Below are positions 25,107-35,100 of a stretch of 39,861 nt of DNA, in pieces; position 1 is the first letter of the stretch, and each line of letters opens with the position of its first letter. The DNA is from an uncultured Desulfovibrio sp. GTDB taxonomy: Bacteria > Desulfobacterota > Desulfovibrionia > Desulfovibrionales > Desulfovibrionaceae. The position numbers and the translations under genes were made by a program. The notes under the pieces were generated by a model. It made no database searches, was not told the origin of the DNA, and was given only the letters and a program-made list of their open reading frames with translations. The DNA lies in assembly GCA_944324555.1 (NCBI GenBank), contig CALUWU010000039.1, forward strand, positions 1-39,861. Reading direction: 5' to 3'.

Positions 25107-25868
25107 TCAGGCGTCCTCCAGGGAAAAGTGCAGGCGCGAAAGGCCGCGATCGCCGTCGTCGTCCTTTTCCACGCGGATGGGGGCCAGCGTAAAGCCGGTT
25201 TCCCGCGCCATGTCCGGCGCATGGCTGACCATGACGACCGTGCAGCCCTGTTCCCGCGCAAGGCGGGCGAACAGCGCCATGACGCGGCGGGAGTGCGCCG
25301 GGTCAAGGGCGGCCGTCGGTTCGTCGGCAAGCACCACGGCGGGCGCGTGCGCCAGCGCCCGCACAATGGCCACCCGTTGCCGCTCGCCGACGGACAGCGT
25401 CGCCGGGTACTGATCGGCGACGTCGCTCACGCCCAGTTCTTCGGCCAGCCGTTCGACGGCTTCGGCGCGTTCCGCCTCGTTGCCGGCGCAGCGGCACGGC
25501 AGCAGCATGTTCTGCCGCGCCGTCAGAAAGGGCAGCAGGCCGCCGGTCTGGAGGACGTAGCCCATATGGCGCAGACGCAGCGCCGCAAGGCGTTCGCCGC
25601 GACCGGCGCGCCAGATGGCGAGAATGTCGCGCGGTTTTTCCGGCTCGGGGGTAAACTGAAACACGGCGTCCTGCGTTTCGATATCCGGGCGCAGGATGCC
25701 CGCCAGCAGATCCAGCGCGGTGCTTTTGCCGCAGCCGCTCGGCCCCACAAGGGCCAGCAGCTGCCCGCGGCGGACGTCAAGGGCGGAAATGGACAGGTAG
25801 AAACCCTCCGGGCCGGGGCGTTGCTTGCCGACGCCGCGCAGGGAAAACATCAGATCGGTGTTCTGCAT
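25107..25868 (-). CDS. ABC transporter ATPase, LolD/MacB-like (TagT-like)
   Basis: This 253-residue ATPase has Walker A GPSGCGKST (about 43-51), Q-loop YVLQTGGLL, signature LSVGERQRVAIVRAL, Walker B VVLADEPTAALD and H-loop VMVSHA. It is of the LolD/MacB class that energises FtsX-like permeases. An unusual insertion of about 30 residues between Walker A and the Q-loop (ETQDAVFQFTPEPEKPRD and following) is visible. The ATG has a weak ribosome site. A terminator-like hairpin lies between it and the upstream vWA gene. Confidence 0.92.
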   Translation of the reverse strand: MQNTDLMFSLRGVGKQRPGPEGFYLSISALDVRRGQLLALVGPSGCGKSTALDLLAGILRPDIETQDAVFQFTPEPEKPRDILAIWRAGRGERLAALRLRHMGYVLQTGGLLPFLTARQNMLLPCRCAGNEAERAEAVERLAEELGVSDVADQYPATLSVGERQRVAIVRALAHAPAVVLADEPTAALDPAHSRRVMALFARLAREQGCTVVMVSHAPDMARETGFTLAPIRVEKDDDGDRGLSRLHFSLEDA

Positions 25869-26009
25869 AGCTTGCGAGAGAAAGGCTCGTGAGAGGAGAG
25901 GGAAACGCCCGCGCAGAGAACGTTCTCCGCGCGGGGAGACGGGGCCGGGGCCGTCGCGGGGCGTTCCGGCGGCGCGTCCCGGAAGGGGACGCCCGCGGGG
26001 CGGGGCGGG

Positions 26010-26049
26010 AAAAAAGAGGGAGGTTCTCCGCCGGGGCGGGGAACCTCCC
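26010..26049 (-). terminator. Rho-independent terminator after the SH3/vWA gene
   Basis: On the minus strand, GGGAGGTTC (26049-26041) pairs with GAACCTCCC (26026-26018) and is followed by TCTTTTTT. It lies 10 bases past the stop of the vWA gene and 140 bases before the ABC ATPase gene. It could separate or attenuate the ABC/FGE part of the locus. Confidence 0.75.
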
Positions 26050-26059
26050 CCGGCGTCGC

Positions 26060-28027
26060 TTACGGCAGCATGCTCAGGGGAACGCGGTAGACCCAGTCTC
26101 CGGAATTGGTCTGTCCGAAGCTCTCCCAGTTGTCGCTGTCCCGATCGTATTCCTCATAGCGGGCGAGACGGGACTTGAGACGATTGATGAAGGCGGTCTG
26201 TTCGCCGATGCTCATGCGGTACCAGTCGTCTTCGCGCAGGAGCATGATGTCGCTCTTGTAGGGCAGGCCTTCAAGAAATTCCGACAGCACGCCCAGTTCG
26301 GCGAGGCTCTTGCCCTGCGTGGGCGCGTTGGGATCGCGGGCCATGCGGGTGGAGGCGGAAAGAATGCCCTGGAAGAAGTCGCGGGCGTCGGTTTTCTTGG
26401 TGCGCTCGGCGTTGTCGATGATGGAGCGCAACTGTACGCTCAGGTCGTTGAGCTGATTCTTTGTCAGCAGCACGGCCACGTCGACGGTCGGTTCGTGCTC
26501 GCCGCGAGCGAGCTTTTTCAGATCCATGTCGGCGATCCATGAGTTGATGACGTCGGGGGCGCGGTTGGCGTTGCGGCGGCCGAGGTATTCCAGCTGCATG
26601 GCGTAGCCCAGGGCGGCGGCGAGGCGTTCGGCCTGCTGTTCCGGGGTCAGGTTGGCGGGGGCCTCGTCCTTCGGGCGCGTCATGATCTTGCCTTCGGCCG
26701 TGTTCTTGACCATGGCGACCATGCCCCGGGCCAGGGTGGCGGCGACGGTGCGGAATTCGTTGGCGCCGCGTTCGGGCGTGGAGGCGTTGACGGCCTGATA
26801 GTTGGCGCGTTCGCCGGAAAGGCGGCTCAGGGCGCGGTAGTTCTGTTCGGCGTAGGCGTGGTTGGCGTTGCCCTTGGGACTCTTGATGTGGAGGGTGGAG
26901 ATCCAGATCCCCTTCTGCCGCGCGAAGTCGTTCATTTCCCTGGCGGCCATGGGCGTCGAACGGTACTTGTCGCCGGGGCGCAGGGGGCCGGCGTCGGTGA
27001 CGAGGAGGATCAGGCGCGAGGAATAGTCGCCCCAGCTCAGACTTTCGACCGCCTTGTAGACGCCGGCAAGGGAATCCTCGTTGAAATCATGGCTGGAAAC
27101 GGCGGCTTCCTGGGCTTCGGCAAGGCGCTGTTCGAGCGCCGCGCGATTCTTGGCGGTGGCGAAGTCGCTGATTACGCGCGTGGTGTAGCCGAGTTCGGGC
27201 GTGGCCTTGGTGCTGCTGCGGAAGGCCACGACGGCGAAGCCCACATTGTCGGTCATGGCGTCGCGTTCCAGCTGATCGTAGATGGTGCGGACGACGTTGC
27301 GGCTCTGATCGATATAGGGTTTCATGGAAACGGAGGTGTCCATGACGATGGCGATGCCGGTTCTGGGCGCGCCCGCGCCCGCCGCCGCGGGCTGCCGTTC
27401 CCCGGCGTTGCCGGGATCGATGGAAGCGACCTGAAGGAACTTGACGCCTTCATAGGGGTCCTTCATTTCCAGTATGGGCATGAGATAGAAGCGCTTTGCC
27501 GAGACGGCGCCCCTGTTTTCGGCCGGTTCGCTGGCCACGATGGGCAGATCGGCGGCCGGATTCCCGGACTGGGCGGCGGCAAGAAGCTGATCCAGGCGCT
27601 GTTCCATGTCCGGGGCCTGACAGACGTCGTTGAGCCCCTTTTCCGCCTTGAAAAAGAGCACGGGATCGCGGCCGGCGCGGGGGCTGAAAAGCAGGGTCAG
27701 CGACTGATTCCAGGGCGTGCACTTGTCGGCTTCAAGCCAGCCTTCGGGATTCCGGGTTCCCGAACCGACCTGAAGCCAGCCCTTGGAGCGTCCGTAGACG
27801 TAAAGCACGGTGAAGGGCGTGAGCGAGCGCAGCGCCTTCTTGCCCGGCTCCGCGTGCAGTTGCGCGCCGGGGTGGCTGACGACGCGCTGGAAGAGCGTTT
27901 TTTTCCCTTCCTGAATGAGCGGCGCCGCCTGCGCGGCGGAGTCGGGAACAGGCAGGGAAGGGAGGGCGAGGCCGAGACAGAGCAGGGCGGCGACGCGGCA
28001 GAATGCGCTGAAATGGCGTTTGTTCAT
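26060..28027 (-). CDS. Secreted SH3-like / von Willebrand factor A domain protein
   Basis: This 655-residue protein has a Sec signal peptide (about 1-34, SAAQAA). An SH3-like bacterial domain follows (about 45-102, GAQLHAEPGKKALRSL through GWLQVGSGTRNPEGWLEA). A vWA domain begins at about 222, with the MIDAS motif DTSVSM at 230-235 and LLVTDAGPL further on. The C-terminal 250 residues are helical and unrecognised. The start used follows AAGGAT; the frame is open 15 codons upstream. A periplasmic vWA domain also forms the sensor part of the type VI kinase PpkA, but no kinase domain is present here. A hairpin (GGGCGCGGA/TCCGCGCCC, 28048-28069) lies just upstream. Confidence 0.88.
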   Translation of the reverse strand: MNKRHFSAFCRVAALLCLGLALPSLPVPDSAAQAAPLIQEGKKTLFQRVVSHPGAQLHAEPGKKALRSLTPFTVLYVYGRSKGWLQVGSGTRNPEGWLEADKCTPWNQSLTLLFSPRAGRDPVLFFKAEKGLNDVCQAPDMEQRLDQLLAAAQSGNPAADLPIVASEPAENRGAVSAKRFYLMPILEMKDPYEGVKFLQVASIDPGNAGERQPAAAGAGAPRTGIAIVMDTSVSMKPYIDQSRNVVRTIYDQLERDAMTDNVGFAVVAFRSSTKATPELGYTTRVISDFATAKNRAALEQRLAEAQEAAVSSHDFNEDSLAGVYKAVESLSWGDYSSRLILLVTDAGPLRPGDKYRSTPMAAREMNDFARQKGIWISTLHIKSPKGNANHAYAEQNYRALSRLSGERANYQAVNASTPERGANEFRTVAATLARGMVAMVKNTAEGKIMTRPKDEAPANLTPEQQAERLAAALGYAMQLEYLGRRNANRAPDVINSWIADMDLKKLARGEHEPTVDVAVLLTKNQLNDLSVQLRSIIDNAERTKKTDARDFFQGILSASTRMARDPNAPTQGKSLAELGVLSEFLEGLPYKSDIMLLREDDWYRMSIGEQTAFINRLKSRLARYEEYDRDSDNWESFGQTNSGDWVYRVPLSMLP

Positions 28028-28077
28028 CTGAAATCCTTGTGGAAGAAGGGCGCGGATCGTTCCGCGCCCCAAAGGGC

Positions 28078-29358
28078 TTATTTCCAGGTTTGCAGCAGCA
28101 GGCGGGCTTCTTCGTCCCCCTGGCGGGCCTTTTCCTCGGCGAAGGTTCGCAGGGCCGAGAGCGCCTGAGCGCTTTCGGCATGCCCCTTGTCGCGGGCGGC
28201 CTCGTACCAGCTTCTTGCCTGCGCCAGATCCGGCGGAATGCTGCCGCGCGGCAGGTCGGACGCCGGATCATAGAAGCGGGCCACAAGAAACATGGCTTCG
28301 GCGTTGCCCTTCTGGGCGGCGTCTTCCAGCAGGAGGAAGGCGGCGTCGCTCTGTCGGGCGTCGGCGTCGGGCGTGCGCAGGGCCTTGCCGGCGGCAAGGG
28401 TTTCCTCGGGCGCGGCGTTGCGGCGCAGCAGCTCGCGCGCTTCGGAAAGGGCGTGCGCTCCGGCGGCGGCTTCCGGGGCGTGCGTCGCCGGCGGAGGCGT
28501 TTGCGGCGCGGCCTTTTCCGGGGCCGGCGCCGGTTTCGGCGCGTCGGTTTTTTCCGGCGTCTTCCGGGCCTCGGGCGTCGGTTCCTGCGCGGCCGGCGCC
28601 GGGTTTTCCGGCTTGGGCAGTTCGGGCAGGGGGGCCGTGGCCGCGTTTTGCGCGTCGCGGGCAAGATAGCCGTAGGCAAGAACGCCCCCCGCCAGCAGGA
28701 GCGCGAGCAGAAGCAGCAGGGGCAGCCGGCTCTTTCCCTTCGGGGCGGCCGGTTCCATGACGAGGGGAGCCGCCGCCTTTGCCGGGGGCGTTTCGGGCGT
28801 CATGGAGAGCTTTTCCACCGGGGGCGGCGCGCTCGGGCTTTCCGCGACGGGCGCTTCCTGCGGCGCCGGCGCTTCTTCCGTCTTTTCCGCCGCCTTTTCT
28901 CCTTCTACCGGCGTTTCCCGGGCGGGCTGATCCGGCGCGGGCGTTTCTTCAGGGGGTTCCGGAGCGGGATCTTCCGGGGCGGGCGGGGTTTCCTTTTCCG
29001 CGTCGGCCGCCGGGGGCGCCTGTTCCCCCATGCCCTGACCGCCGCCCATGTCGGAAAAGAGCAGATCGCCCGCCTGAAGGGAGCAGGACTGATCGCCCAT
29101 CACGAAGCGGTAGGTTTCCAGCGGATCAAGCTGATCCACCACGGCGGCGCCGACGGCGAGGCGCAGGCGGCCGCTGTCGTTGTCCCAGGCTTCGGGCGCA
29201 AGGAACGTCCTGCTTTCCTGCCAGCCGTCGGCGGAAAGATGTCCCTGCGAGGACAGGATGGAAAAGCGGGGTTCGCCCTCGAAGGGCGGGGCGTCGAAAA
29301 CTTCAATAAGGGCAGTGCCGGGAGCGCCCCCTTCCGGGGTGGCAATAGTGGCTTGCAT
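28078..29358 (-). CDS. Single-pass membrane protein with Pro-rich linkers and Sel1-like repeats
   Basis: This 426-residue protein starts with a cytoplasmic region of about 105 residues that I do not recognise. A Pro/Glu/Ala-rich linker (105-208), one membrane helix (212-231) and another Pro/Ala/Lys-rich linker to about 295 follow. The C-terminal SEL1/TPR-like repeats include DAAQKGNAEAMFLVARFYDP and the AARDKGHAESAQALS segment. The layout could bridge the cytoplasmic SrfB/SrfC-like proteins to the periplasmic vWA and FGE proteins. It starts 6 bases after the SrfC-like gene, so it is in the same transcript. A homologue with known function is not apparent to me. Confidence 0.82.
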   Translation of the reverse strand: MQATIATPEGGAPGTALIEVFDAPPFEGEPRFSILSSQGHLSADGWQESRTFLAPEAWDNDSGRLRLAVGAAVVDQLDPLETYRFVMGDQSCSLQAGDLLFSDMGGGQGMGEQAPPAADAEKETPPAPEDPAPEPPEETPAPDQPARETPVEGEKAAEKTEEAPAPQEAPVAESPSAPPPVEKLSMTPETPPAKAAAPLVMEPAAPKGKSRLPLLLLLALLLAGGVLAYGYLARDAQNAATAPLPELPKPENPAPAAQEPTPEARKTPEKTDAPKPAPAPEKAAPQTPPPATHAPEAAAGAHALSEARELLRRNAAPEETLAAGKALRTPDADARQSDAAFLLLEDAAQKGNAEAMFLVARFYDPASDLPRGSIPPDLAQARSWYEAARDKGHAESAQALSALRTFAEEKARQGDEEARLLLQTWK

Positions 29359-29364
29359 GGATGC

Positions 29365-31983
29365 TCAGTCCTTCCAGAGATGGAGAATGGCGCGCAGTCG
29401 TTCCGTCTGCGCGGGGTCGCGGAGAGCGCCGTCCGCCAGCGCCGCGTTTTCGGCGACGACATGGGCCAGCGCCGTCAGCCAGTCGCGGTACCAGGCGAAT
29501 TCGTAGGCCGGTTCCTTTTCGTCGATATGCGGCGCGCCCTCGAAGGGAGGCGGCGGAACAAAGAGCGTCGCGGCTCTGCCGCCGACGGAAACGGTGCGCC
29601 CGGCGGCGTCCGTGCGGCGGGGGTCGAAGCCGAGCCAGTCCACGAAGGCGTTGACGGCGTCGGCGGCGATACCCGCCTGTTTCCAGAACAGACGTTCGCG
29701 CTCTATATTGCCGTAGGCGGAGGCGGCGCGCAAGGCCTCCGCCATGCGCTCGCGCAGCCGGAGGCGCCGGGCCGCCGCCTGCAGCTCCCCGCACAGCGCG
29801 CCGAGCAGATCCTCGGGCATGGCGAAGAGGGCGCGGGCCCGGGTGTCGGCGGCGAGATCGCGAAGCTGCTCGAACCAGTATTCCATGACCTGATCCGCCA
29901 GCATGTCGGCGGCGTCGCGGGCAAGGGATTCGGCGTTTTCGGCGGGTTCCGGCAGCGGGGCCGTCTCGCCGAAGATGTCGAGCAGCAGATCTTCCGCCTT
30001 GACGCGCGCGCCGATGATGCCGGCGGCCGAGGCCTGCGTCGCGTCGGGGAGCGTGCGCGACATGCGGATGCACACGTTGTAGAGCTGCCAGTCTTCCGTC
30101 TGAAGGCTGCGCATGAGCTTGCCCAGGCGCTGGGCCGAAGCGACCTGCGCGAGGGCCTGGGCCAGCCTGCGGGCCAGCTCTTCCTTTTCCTTGCGGCGCG
30201 CCGCAAGGTCGTCGCTGGGGCAGTAGGGTTGCAGCAGGCGCGTCAGGCGGCGGCGGCATTCCGCGATGGAGGTTTGCAGCTGGCGGCGCTTGAGTTCGGG
30301 ATTGCAGAGCGGGCGCAGGCGCCGCCGCAGCAGGGCGACCCCGCCGTCGTTGAGACGCATGGCCGCATCCCAGACGTCTTCCGGGTCCGCCACATGGCGT
30401 CGCACGGTTTCGGAATCGAGAAAGGCGCGGCGCACCTCGGCCACGTAGCTTTCCTGCTCGCGGCGGACGCTGGTTTCCCGTCCGTCCTGATCGAAGTCGA
30501 AGACGGCTTCGCAGCGAAAGTTGGGGTTTCGCAGCAGGAAGACGTTGGTAAAGGGATGTTCGCCGTCCCAGTTGAGCGGCCAGTCGTACTGCTTGCCGAA
30601 AAAGTCCAGCAGGGAGGCGTGAAGGCGGATATCCCAGCGCTTTTCCACCGAGGGCATGCCCGCCTTCTTCTCGAATTCCATGTCCATCTTGGTCAGCACG
30701 AAGAAGAGGGCGGCGGGCTTGCCCGCGCGGCCGCGGGGATCTTCGCCGTGGGTGGAGACTATCCACTCCTGAACGGCGCGGGGCAGATCCTGCACTTCCT
30801 GATTGCCGGGCCCGATGCAGAGCAGCATGCTGGTAAGTTCCCGTTCCTCGCAGTAGCGCTCGAAAAGATAGGCGACCTTGCCGCGCAGGAAGAGATCCGA
30901 CAGCTTGTCCTCGCGTTCCAGCGCCCGGGCGAGGTCGTCCAGCTGGTAGCGCGAACGATAGCCGGGAAAGTCCAGCAGATCGGTATGATCAAAGAAATCG
31001 TCGGGCTTGTCGCGCATGACGATGGTGATCTCGGCCGTCAGCGCGGCGATGACGGCGCGCGGCAGGCGGGCCGTCCTTCCGCTCTCCGCGGCGCGCAGGG
31101 GCAGAAGATCGTCATCGTCGCTTTCCAGCTTCTGGAGGGTGGCGACGTCGATGATGCTGGAGGCGCGCGGCAGCAGGGCCTCGGCGGGGCAGTCCGCCTC
31201 CGTTGCGCGGCCGAGGGTTTCCAGCGCCTCGATCAGGCGCAGCAGAAGCGCGTGAAACTGCGGCGTGTCGTTCCAGATCAGGCTGAAGAGGCGGGCGCGT
31301 CCGGGGGCGTCCAGCCGGGGGGCCAGCGCCGCGGCCCGCGCCCAGTAGCCGTACTGCAGCATCTGCACGCGCGGGCGGGAGGAAAAGTTGCGTTGCAGGT
31401 ATTCCCTCAGGTCTTCCACGTCGTCGGCGCCGACGGCGCCGTTTTCGGGGCCGGCCTCCCGTTCCAGCGCGTCGAGGGCGGCGTCGAGGGCGGCGGCGTC
31501 GGGCGCTTCCTTGTGATCGCAATCCGCGTAATAGGTATTTGCCAGAACGCGCGCCGCGTCGGTTTCGGTGAGCAGGCGCAGGCGGATGGGAAAATCCGGC
31601 GTCAGCCCCGGCGGCGGGGTCATGGTGAAGCGGGTGACAAGACCCGTGGATTCCCGGCCGCCTTCCGGGTTGATCTCCGTGATGAAATCGTGCGTCGCGC
31701 CGCAGAAGTCGGCCAGCAGCGAACCCTGCGCCGTGCGGGCCAGCGCCGAAATGAGATAGGACTTTCCCGACTGGCTCGGCCCGAACACGCCCGCGCACAT
31801 CTTGCGCCGGGCCGCGGCCTCGCACTTGCCGAAGAAGCGCGCGGCGCGGCGCATTTCCTTTTGCAGCGCGGCGGTCGCGCCGCCCACGAAATCGCCGTTG
31901 TCCTTCAGCCAGTCCCCGGCCTGACGCGCGCTGTCGCGCAGGGCGCGGCAGCGTTGCGCGAGTTCCCTGTCCTGCTGTTCCAT
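29365..31983 (-). CDS. srfC: SrfC-like dynamin-type GTPase
   Basis: This 872-residue protein carries a G1 P-loop GPSQSGKS at 68-75. STGLVTRFTM may contain the G2 threonine. A G3-like DFPGY lies at about 334-338 (DHTDLLDFPGYRSR) and a G4-like TKMD at about 428-431. Long helical regions follow. This is the layout of dynamin-like GTPases and of the SrfC family, annotated in Salmonella as a putative virulence factor without a settled function. AGAGGAAG precedes the ATG. It is downstream of the SrfB-like gene, with palindrome copy E between them. The name rests on family resemblance. Confidence 0.85.
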   Translation of the reverse strand: MEQQDRELAQRCRALRDSARQAGDWLKDNGDFVGGATAALQKEMRRAARFFGKCEAAARRKMCAGVFGPSQSGKSYLISALARTAQGSLLADFCGATHDFITEINPEGGRESTGLVTRFTMTPPPGLTPDFPIRLRLLTETDAARVLANTYYADCDHKEAPDAAALDAALDALEREAGPENGAVGADDVEDLREYLQRNFSSRPRVQMLQYGYWARAAALAPRLDAPGRARLFSLIWNDTPQFHALLLRLIEALETLGRATEADCPAEALLPRASSIIDVATLQKLESDDDDLLPLRAAESGRTARLPRAVIAALTAEITIVMRDKPDDFFDHTDLLDFPGYRSRYQLDDLARALEREDKLSDLFLRGKVAYLFERYCEERELTSMLLCIGPGNQEVQDLPRAVQEWIVSTHGEDPRGRAGKPAALFFVLTKMDMEFEKKAGMPSVEKRWDIRLHASLLDFFGKQYDWPLNWDGEHPFTNVFLLRNPNFRCEAVFDFDQDGRETSVRREQESYVAEVRRAFLDSETVRRHVADPEDVWDAAMRLNDGGVALLRRRLRPLCNPELKRRQLQTSIAECRRRLTRLLQPYCPSDDLAARRKEKEELARRLAQALAQVASAQRLGKLMRSLQTEDWQLYNVCIRMSRTLPDATQASAAGIIGARVKAEDLLLDIFGETAPLPEPAENAESLARDAADMLADQVMEYWFEQLRDLAADTRARALFAMPEDLLGALCGELQAAARRLRLRERMAEALRAASAYGNIERERLFWKQAGIAADAVNAFVDWLGFDPRRTDAAGRTVSVGGRAATLFVPPPPFEGAPHIDEKEPAYEFAWYRDWLTALAHVVAENAALADGALRDPAQTERLRAILHLWKD

Positions 31984-32027
31984 GTGTCTTCCTCTTGAAA
32001 AAGCGCGTTGGGGGAAGGATGGGTGGC

Positions 32028-32083
32028 CCGGGGGGAAGGAAACACCCCTTGCGCGCCAGCCAAGGGGTTTTCCTTCCCCCCGG
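32028..32083. repeat. Dispersed palindromic repeat, copy E (between srfB-like and srfC-like genes)
   Basis: CCGGGGGGAAGGAAAAC-type arms and complement enclose a TTGCGCGCCAGCCAA centre. The flank GTTGGGGGAAGGATGGG (32007-32023) matches the inverted flank of copy B. Its place inside the operon could reduce read-through into the GTPase gene. Confidence 0.8.
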
Positions 32084-32108
32084 AAAAACGAGTTGGCGTT
32101 GACACGCC

Positions 32109-35100
32109 CTAGCCGCCTGTGACGACGACGCCGGTATCCAGCCAGTAGCCCTCGTCAAGGGGCAGCGTCTGAAGACGGACTTCCAGATCCTGTCGCGGCA
32201 CGTTGCGCCCGCCGCGGTCGGTGATGCCGTCAATGATGAAATCGCCCTCGTTGCGATCCCTGTCGTCGTCGCCGCGACTGTCGTCGTCCCAGACGTCGGC
32301 GACGCGCAGGCGCAGCGAAACGACGTAGGGGAGGCGCTCGGCCGCGCGGGAACGGGCGGCCTCGTCGGCAAAGTCCAGCAGGTGATAGCGCGTGGTGGGC
32401 CAGCGTTCCGCGTCAAGCTGACGGTAGCCGATGAAAAGCGGCCCGCTGAAGGTCACGTCTCTGGAGTATTCGCCGCCTTCCTTGTTGTCCACGTCCACCT
32501 CGAACCAGACATGGGGGCGGCGGAGCTGGCCGTTGATGTCCATTTCGCCGATATAGCGGGCCGTGGAGGACAGGCGCAGCGCGCGCGCGTCAAAGGAAAA
32601 GCCCTCCAGATGCCCTTCGGCCAGGGCGCAGAGAATGGCCCCCACCACCACGGTGGTCTTGGGATCGGTGACGCGGCCGGCGGCGTCGGTGAAGGGATAC
32701 CACGCGCCCACATGATAGCGCCGCATGGGAATGATGCGATCCGGCGGCACGGGAACCTTGGCGAGGATGCCGTCGATGACGGCGTTCCATGCGCTGGGGC
32801 GGCCCGTCAGCACAAGCGCGTCGCTGTCGTAGAGCCGGACGATCTCGCACAGGGAGGAGAGCGCGCCGCCAAGCGTGTCTATGATGGTCTTGTCCACGGC
32901 TTCCGGAAGAATCTTCAGCTCCACGTCCATGATGGAAAAGCCTTCGACGGGCGGGTTGTTGCGTCCCGCCAGTTCGGCGATGGCGTCCAGCGTCTCTTTC
33001 TGGGGCCGGGGCGCGCGGAAGGGCATGACGCCGTCCGGCGGCGCGTCGTCGCCCTCGGGGAGAAAGAAATCGCCGATGCGGCAGACGCGCGGCGTTCCGG
33101 CCTCGCCTTCCTCGCACAGCGTCAGGATGCCGAGGGCCACGGGCGCGGCAATCTGGCGGACAAGGCGGACGCGGGTGTTGCGCTCGCGCTGGCTGGTGCC
33201 GATGGCGTCGCGCCCGAAGTAGCGGGCGATCAGGGTCGAGGGGTCTTCAAGCCCCCGGGCCTTCAGCGCCTTTTCCACGGCGGGAATCACATGCCGGGCG
33301 ACGATCTCGCGCAGCGCCTCGTCGCCCGCGCGATTGAAGCCGTCGCGGAATTCCGTATGGGGAACGATGCGCGCCGTTTCGCCGGGGGCGCTGGCCAGCT
33401 CGTAGGTTGTTATGGACAGGTCCGTGGTGCCGCCGCCGATGTCCAGCGAGGCGACGCGCACGCAGGGGCGATTGCCGTAGGCGGCGCGCGGCTTGCCGAG
33501 AATATGGAAAAGGTGGCGGGCGTCGCCGTGATGCTTGACGCCCAGTTCGTTGTAGAGCAGCACGAGCTGCGAGCAGCTGGCCTCGTCCCAGTCGCAGCGG
33601 ACGCGGGGGCTGGCCCGGTAGTCGCTGACGGCGCGCTTGCCGTTGTCGGTATCCCATCCGCTCCAGCCGAGCGCCTCCCAGACGACGCGCACGGCCCAGA
33701 GAACCCAGCGGCGGAAGATGCGCTTTTCCGCGACGGGCATGGCCGTGGGCACGGTGAAGATGACGCGGCGCAGGCGGCGGGGCAGGTTGGGCAGCTCGCG
33801 GCGGGCGCGCGTGGCCGGGGAGTTTATGGTAACGACGGCCTGCGTCAGAATTTCCCCGAGCATGAACATCATGAGCGACGAGCGCGTGAACAGGGATTCA
33901 AACAGGGGTTCCGGCTGCTGCCGGCGCAGGGCCGGGCTTTTCTTGAACAGGGGATCGTCGAAGCAGGCCAGCGGCGTGCCCAGCGGATTGAGCTGTTTCG
34001 GGAAAAGGCCGCGGCTGACCATGGGCTCGGCGTTGCCGCCGGTATTGTAGCGCCAGCTCTGCTGCCAGGGGCGTTCGTCCCAGAGGTAGCGCTTGGGGCT
34101 GGACATGCCCGTGCAGCCCTCGGCGCAGACGGCGCGCGTGGTCAGGCGCGCGGCCTCCGGCCCGAGGCGCACGGACGACGGCCAGGCGAACGCCGGCGTC
34201 CGGCGGCCGGAGCGGCGGCTCAGGGCGTCGTTGCCGAACGCCGCGTCGACAAATTCCACTCGCGTTTCAAAGGGTTCCTCATAGACAAGATCGGGCTGGC
34301 TCAGATCGCGCAGCTGTAACAGATAACTGTCGTTGAGATTGGTATGACTCTGCGGCGGCGTTTCGATCAGGATGCCGGTCGTGCGGGAATTGCCGATATC
34401 GAGGACCAGATCCACGTCCATGGGCGTGTCGCGCGCGGGGTTGATGGTCTGCACGGAAACGTCCTTGATGGCGCGGCGGATGACGTCGAGCCATGTCAGA
34501 TAGGCCGCCAGATGCCGCAGGAGATAGGGTTCGTCGTCGCGCCAGGAGCCGCGCCCGCCGTGGCGGGCCTGCCGGTAGGCGTCGTAGATGCCCGACAGCC
34601 ATTCGTCGACCCACGCGGCGTTGAGAAACCAGGCGTTGTCGCGCACGTGATGCGCCAGCATGAAATGCCCGTGGGCGGCCACGTCCTGCGGCGAAAGCGC
34701 GTGATAGATCTCGCCCGTCCGGGGGCGCTCCTCCACGTTGGTGTCGAAAATCAGGACGACGCGCAGGCGGGAAGGATCGGCGGAAGAGGGCAGGGCGCGG
34801 GCCCGCGCCCAGTTCGAGGGCCCGTATTCAAAGCGCTTGCCGCCGTCGGGCCAGTGCTGATCGAGCGTTCGCAGGAAGGGCACGGGCAGCCAGTGATCCC
34901 GCCAGATTTCCAGAACCCGTTCCGCCGCCATGTCGTAATCGCTGTCGGCCGGCTCGCCGCTCAGCATGTCGACAAGGCCGTCCTGACTTTCCTGAAGGCA
35001 GCGCAGATAATGGGTGTAGCGGCCGTCGTCCTGCTTCAGCTTGCGTTCTTCCCGAAAGCTCCGGCGCACGCCGCGCAGTTCCGACAGGGGCAGTTCAAAG

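Noticed and set aside
28039-31998. 1319-codon plus-strand open frame
   Set aside because: It lies antisense to the SrfC-like GTPase and the TM/Sel1 gene, both with clear motifs and ribosome sites. The translation shows no domain.
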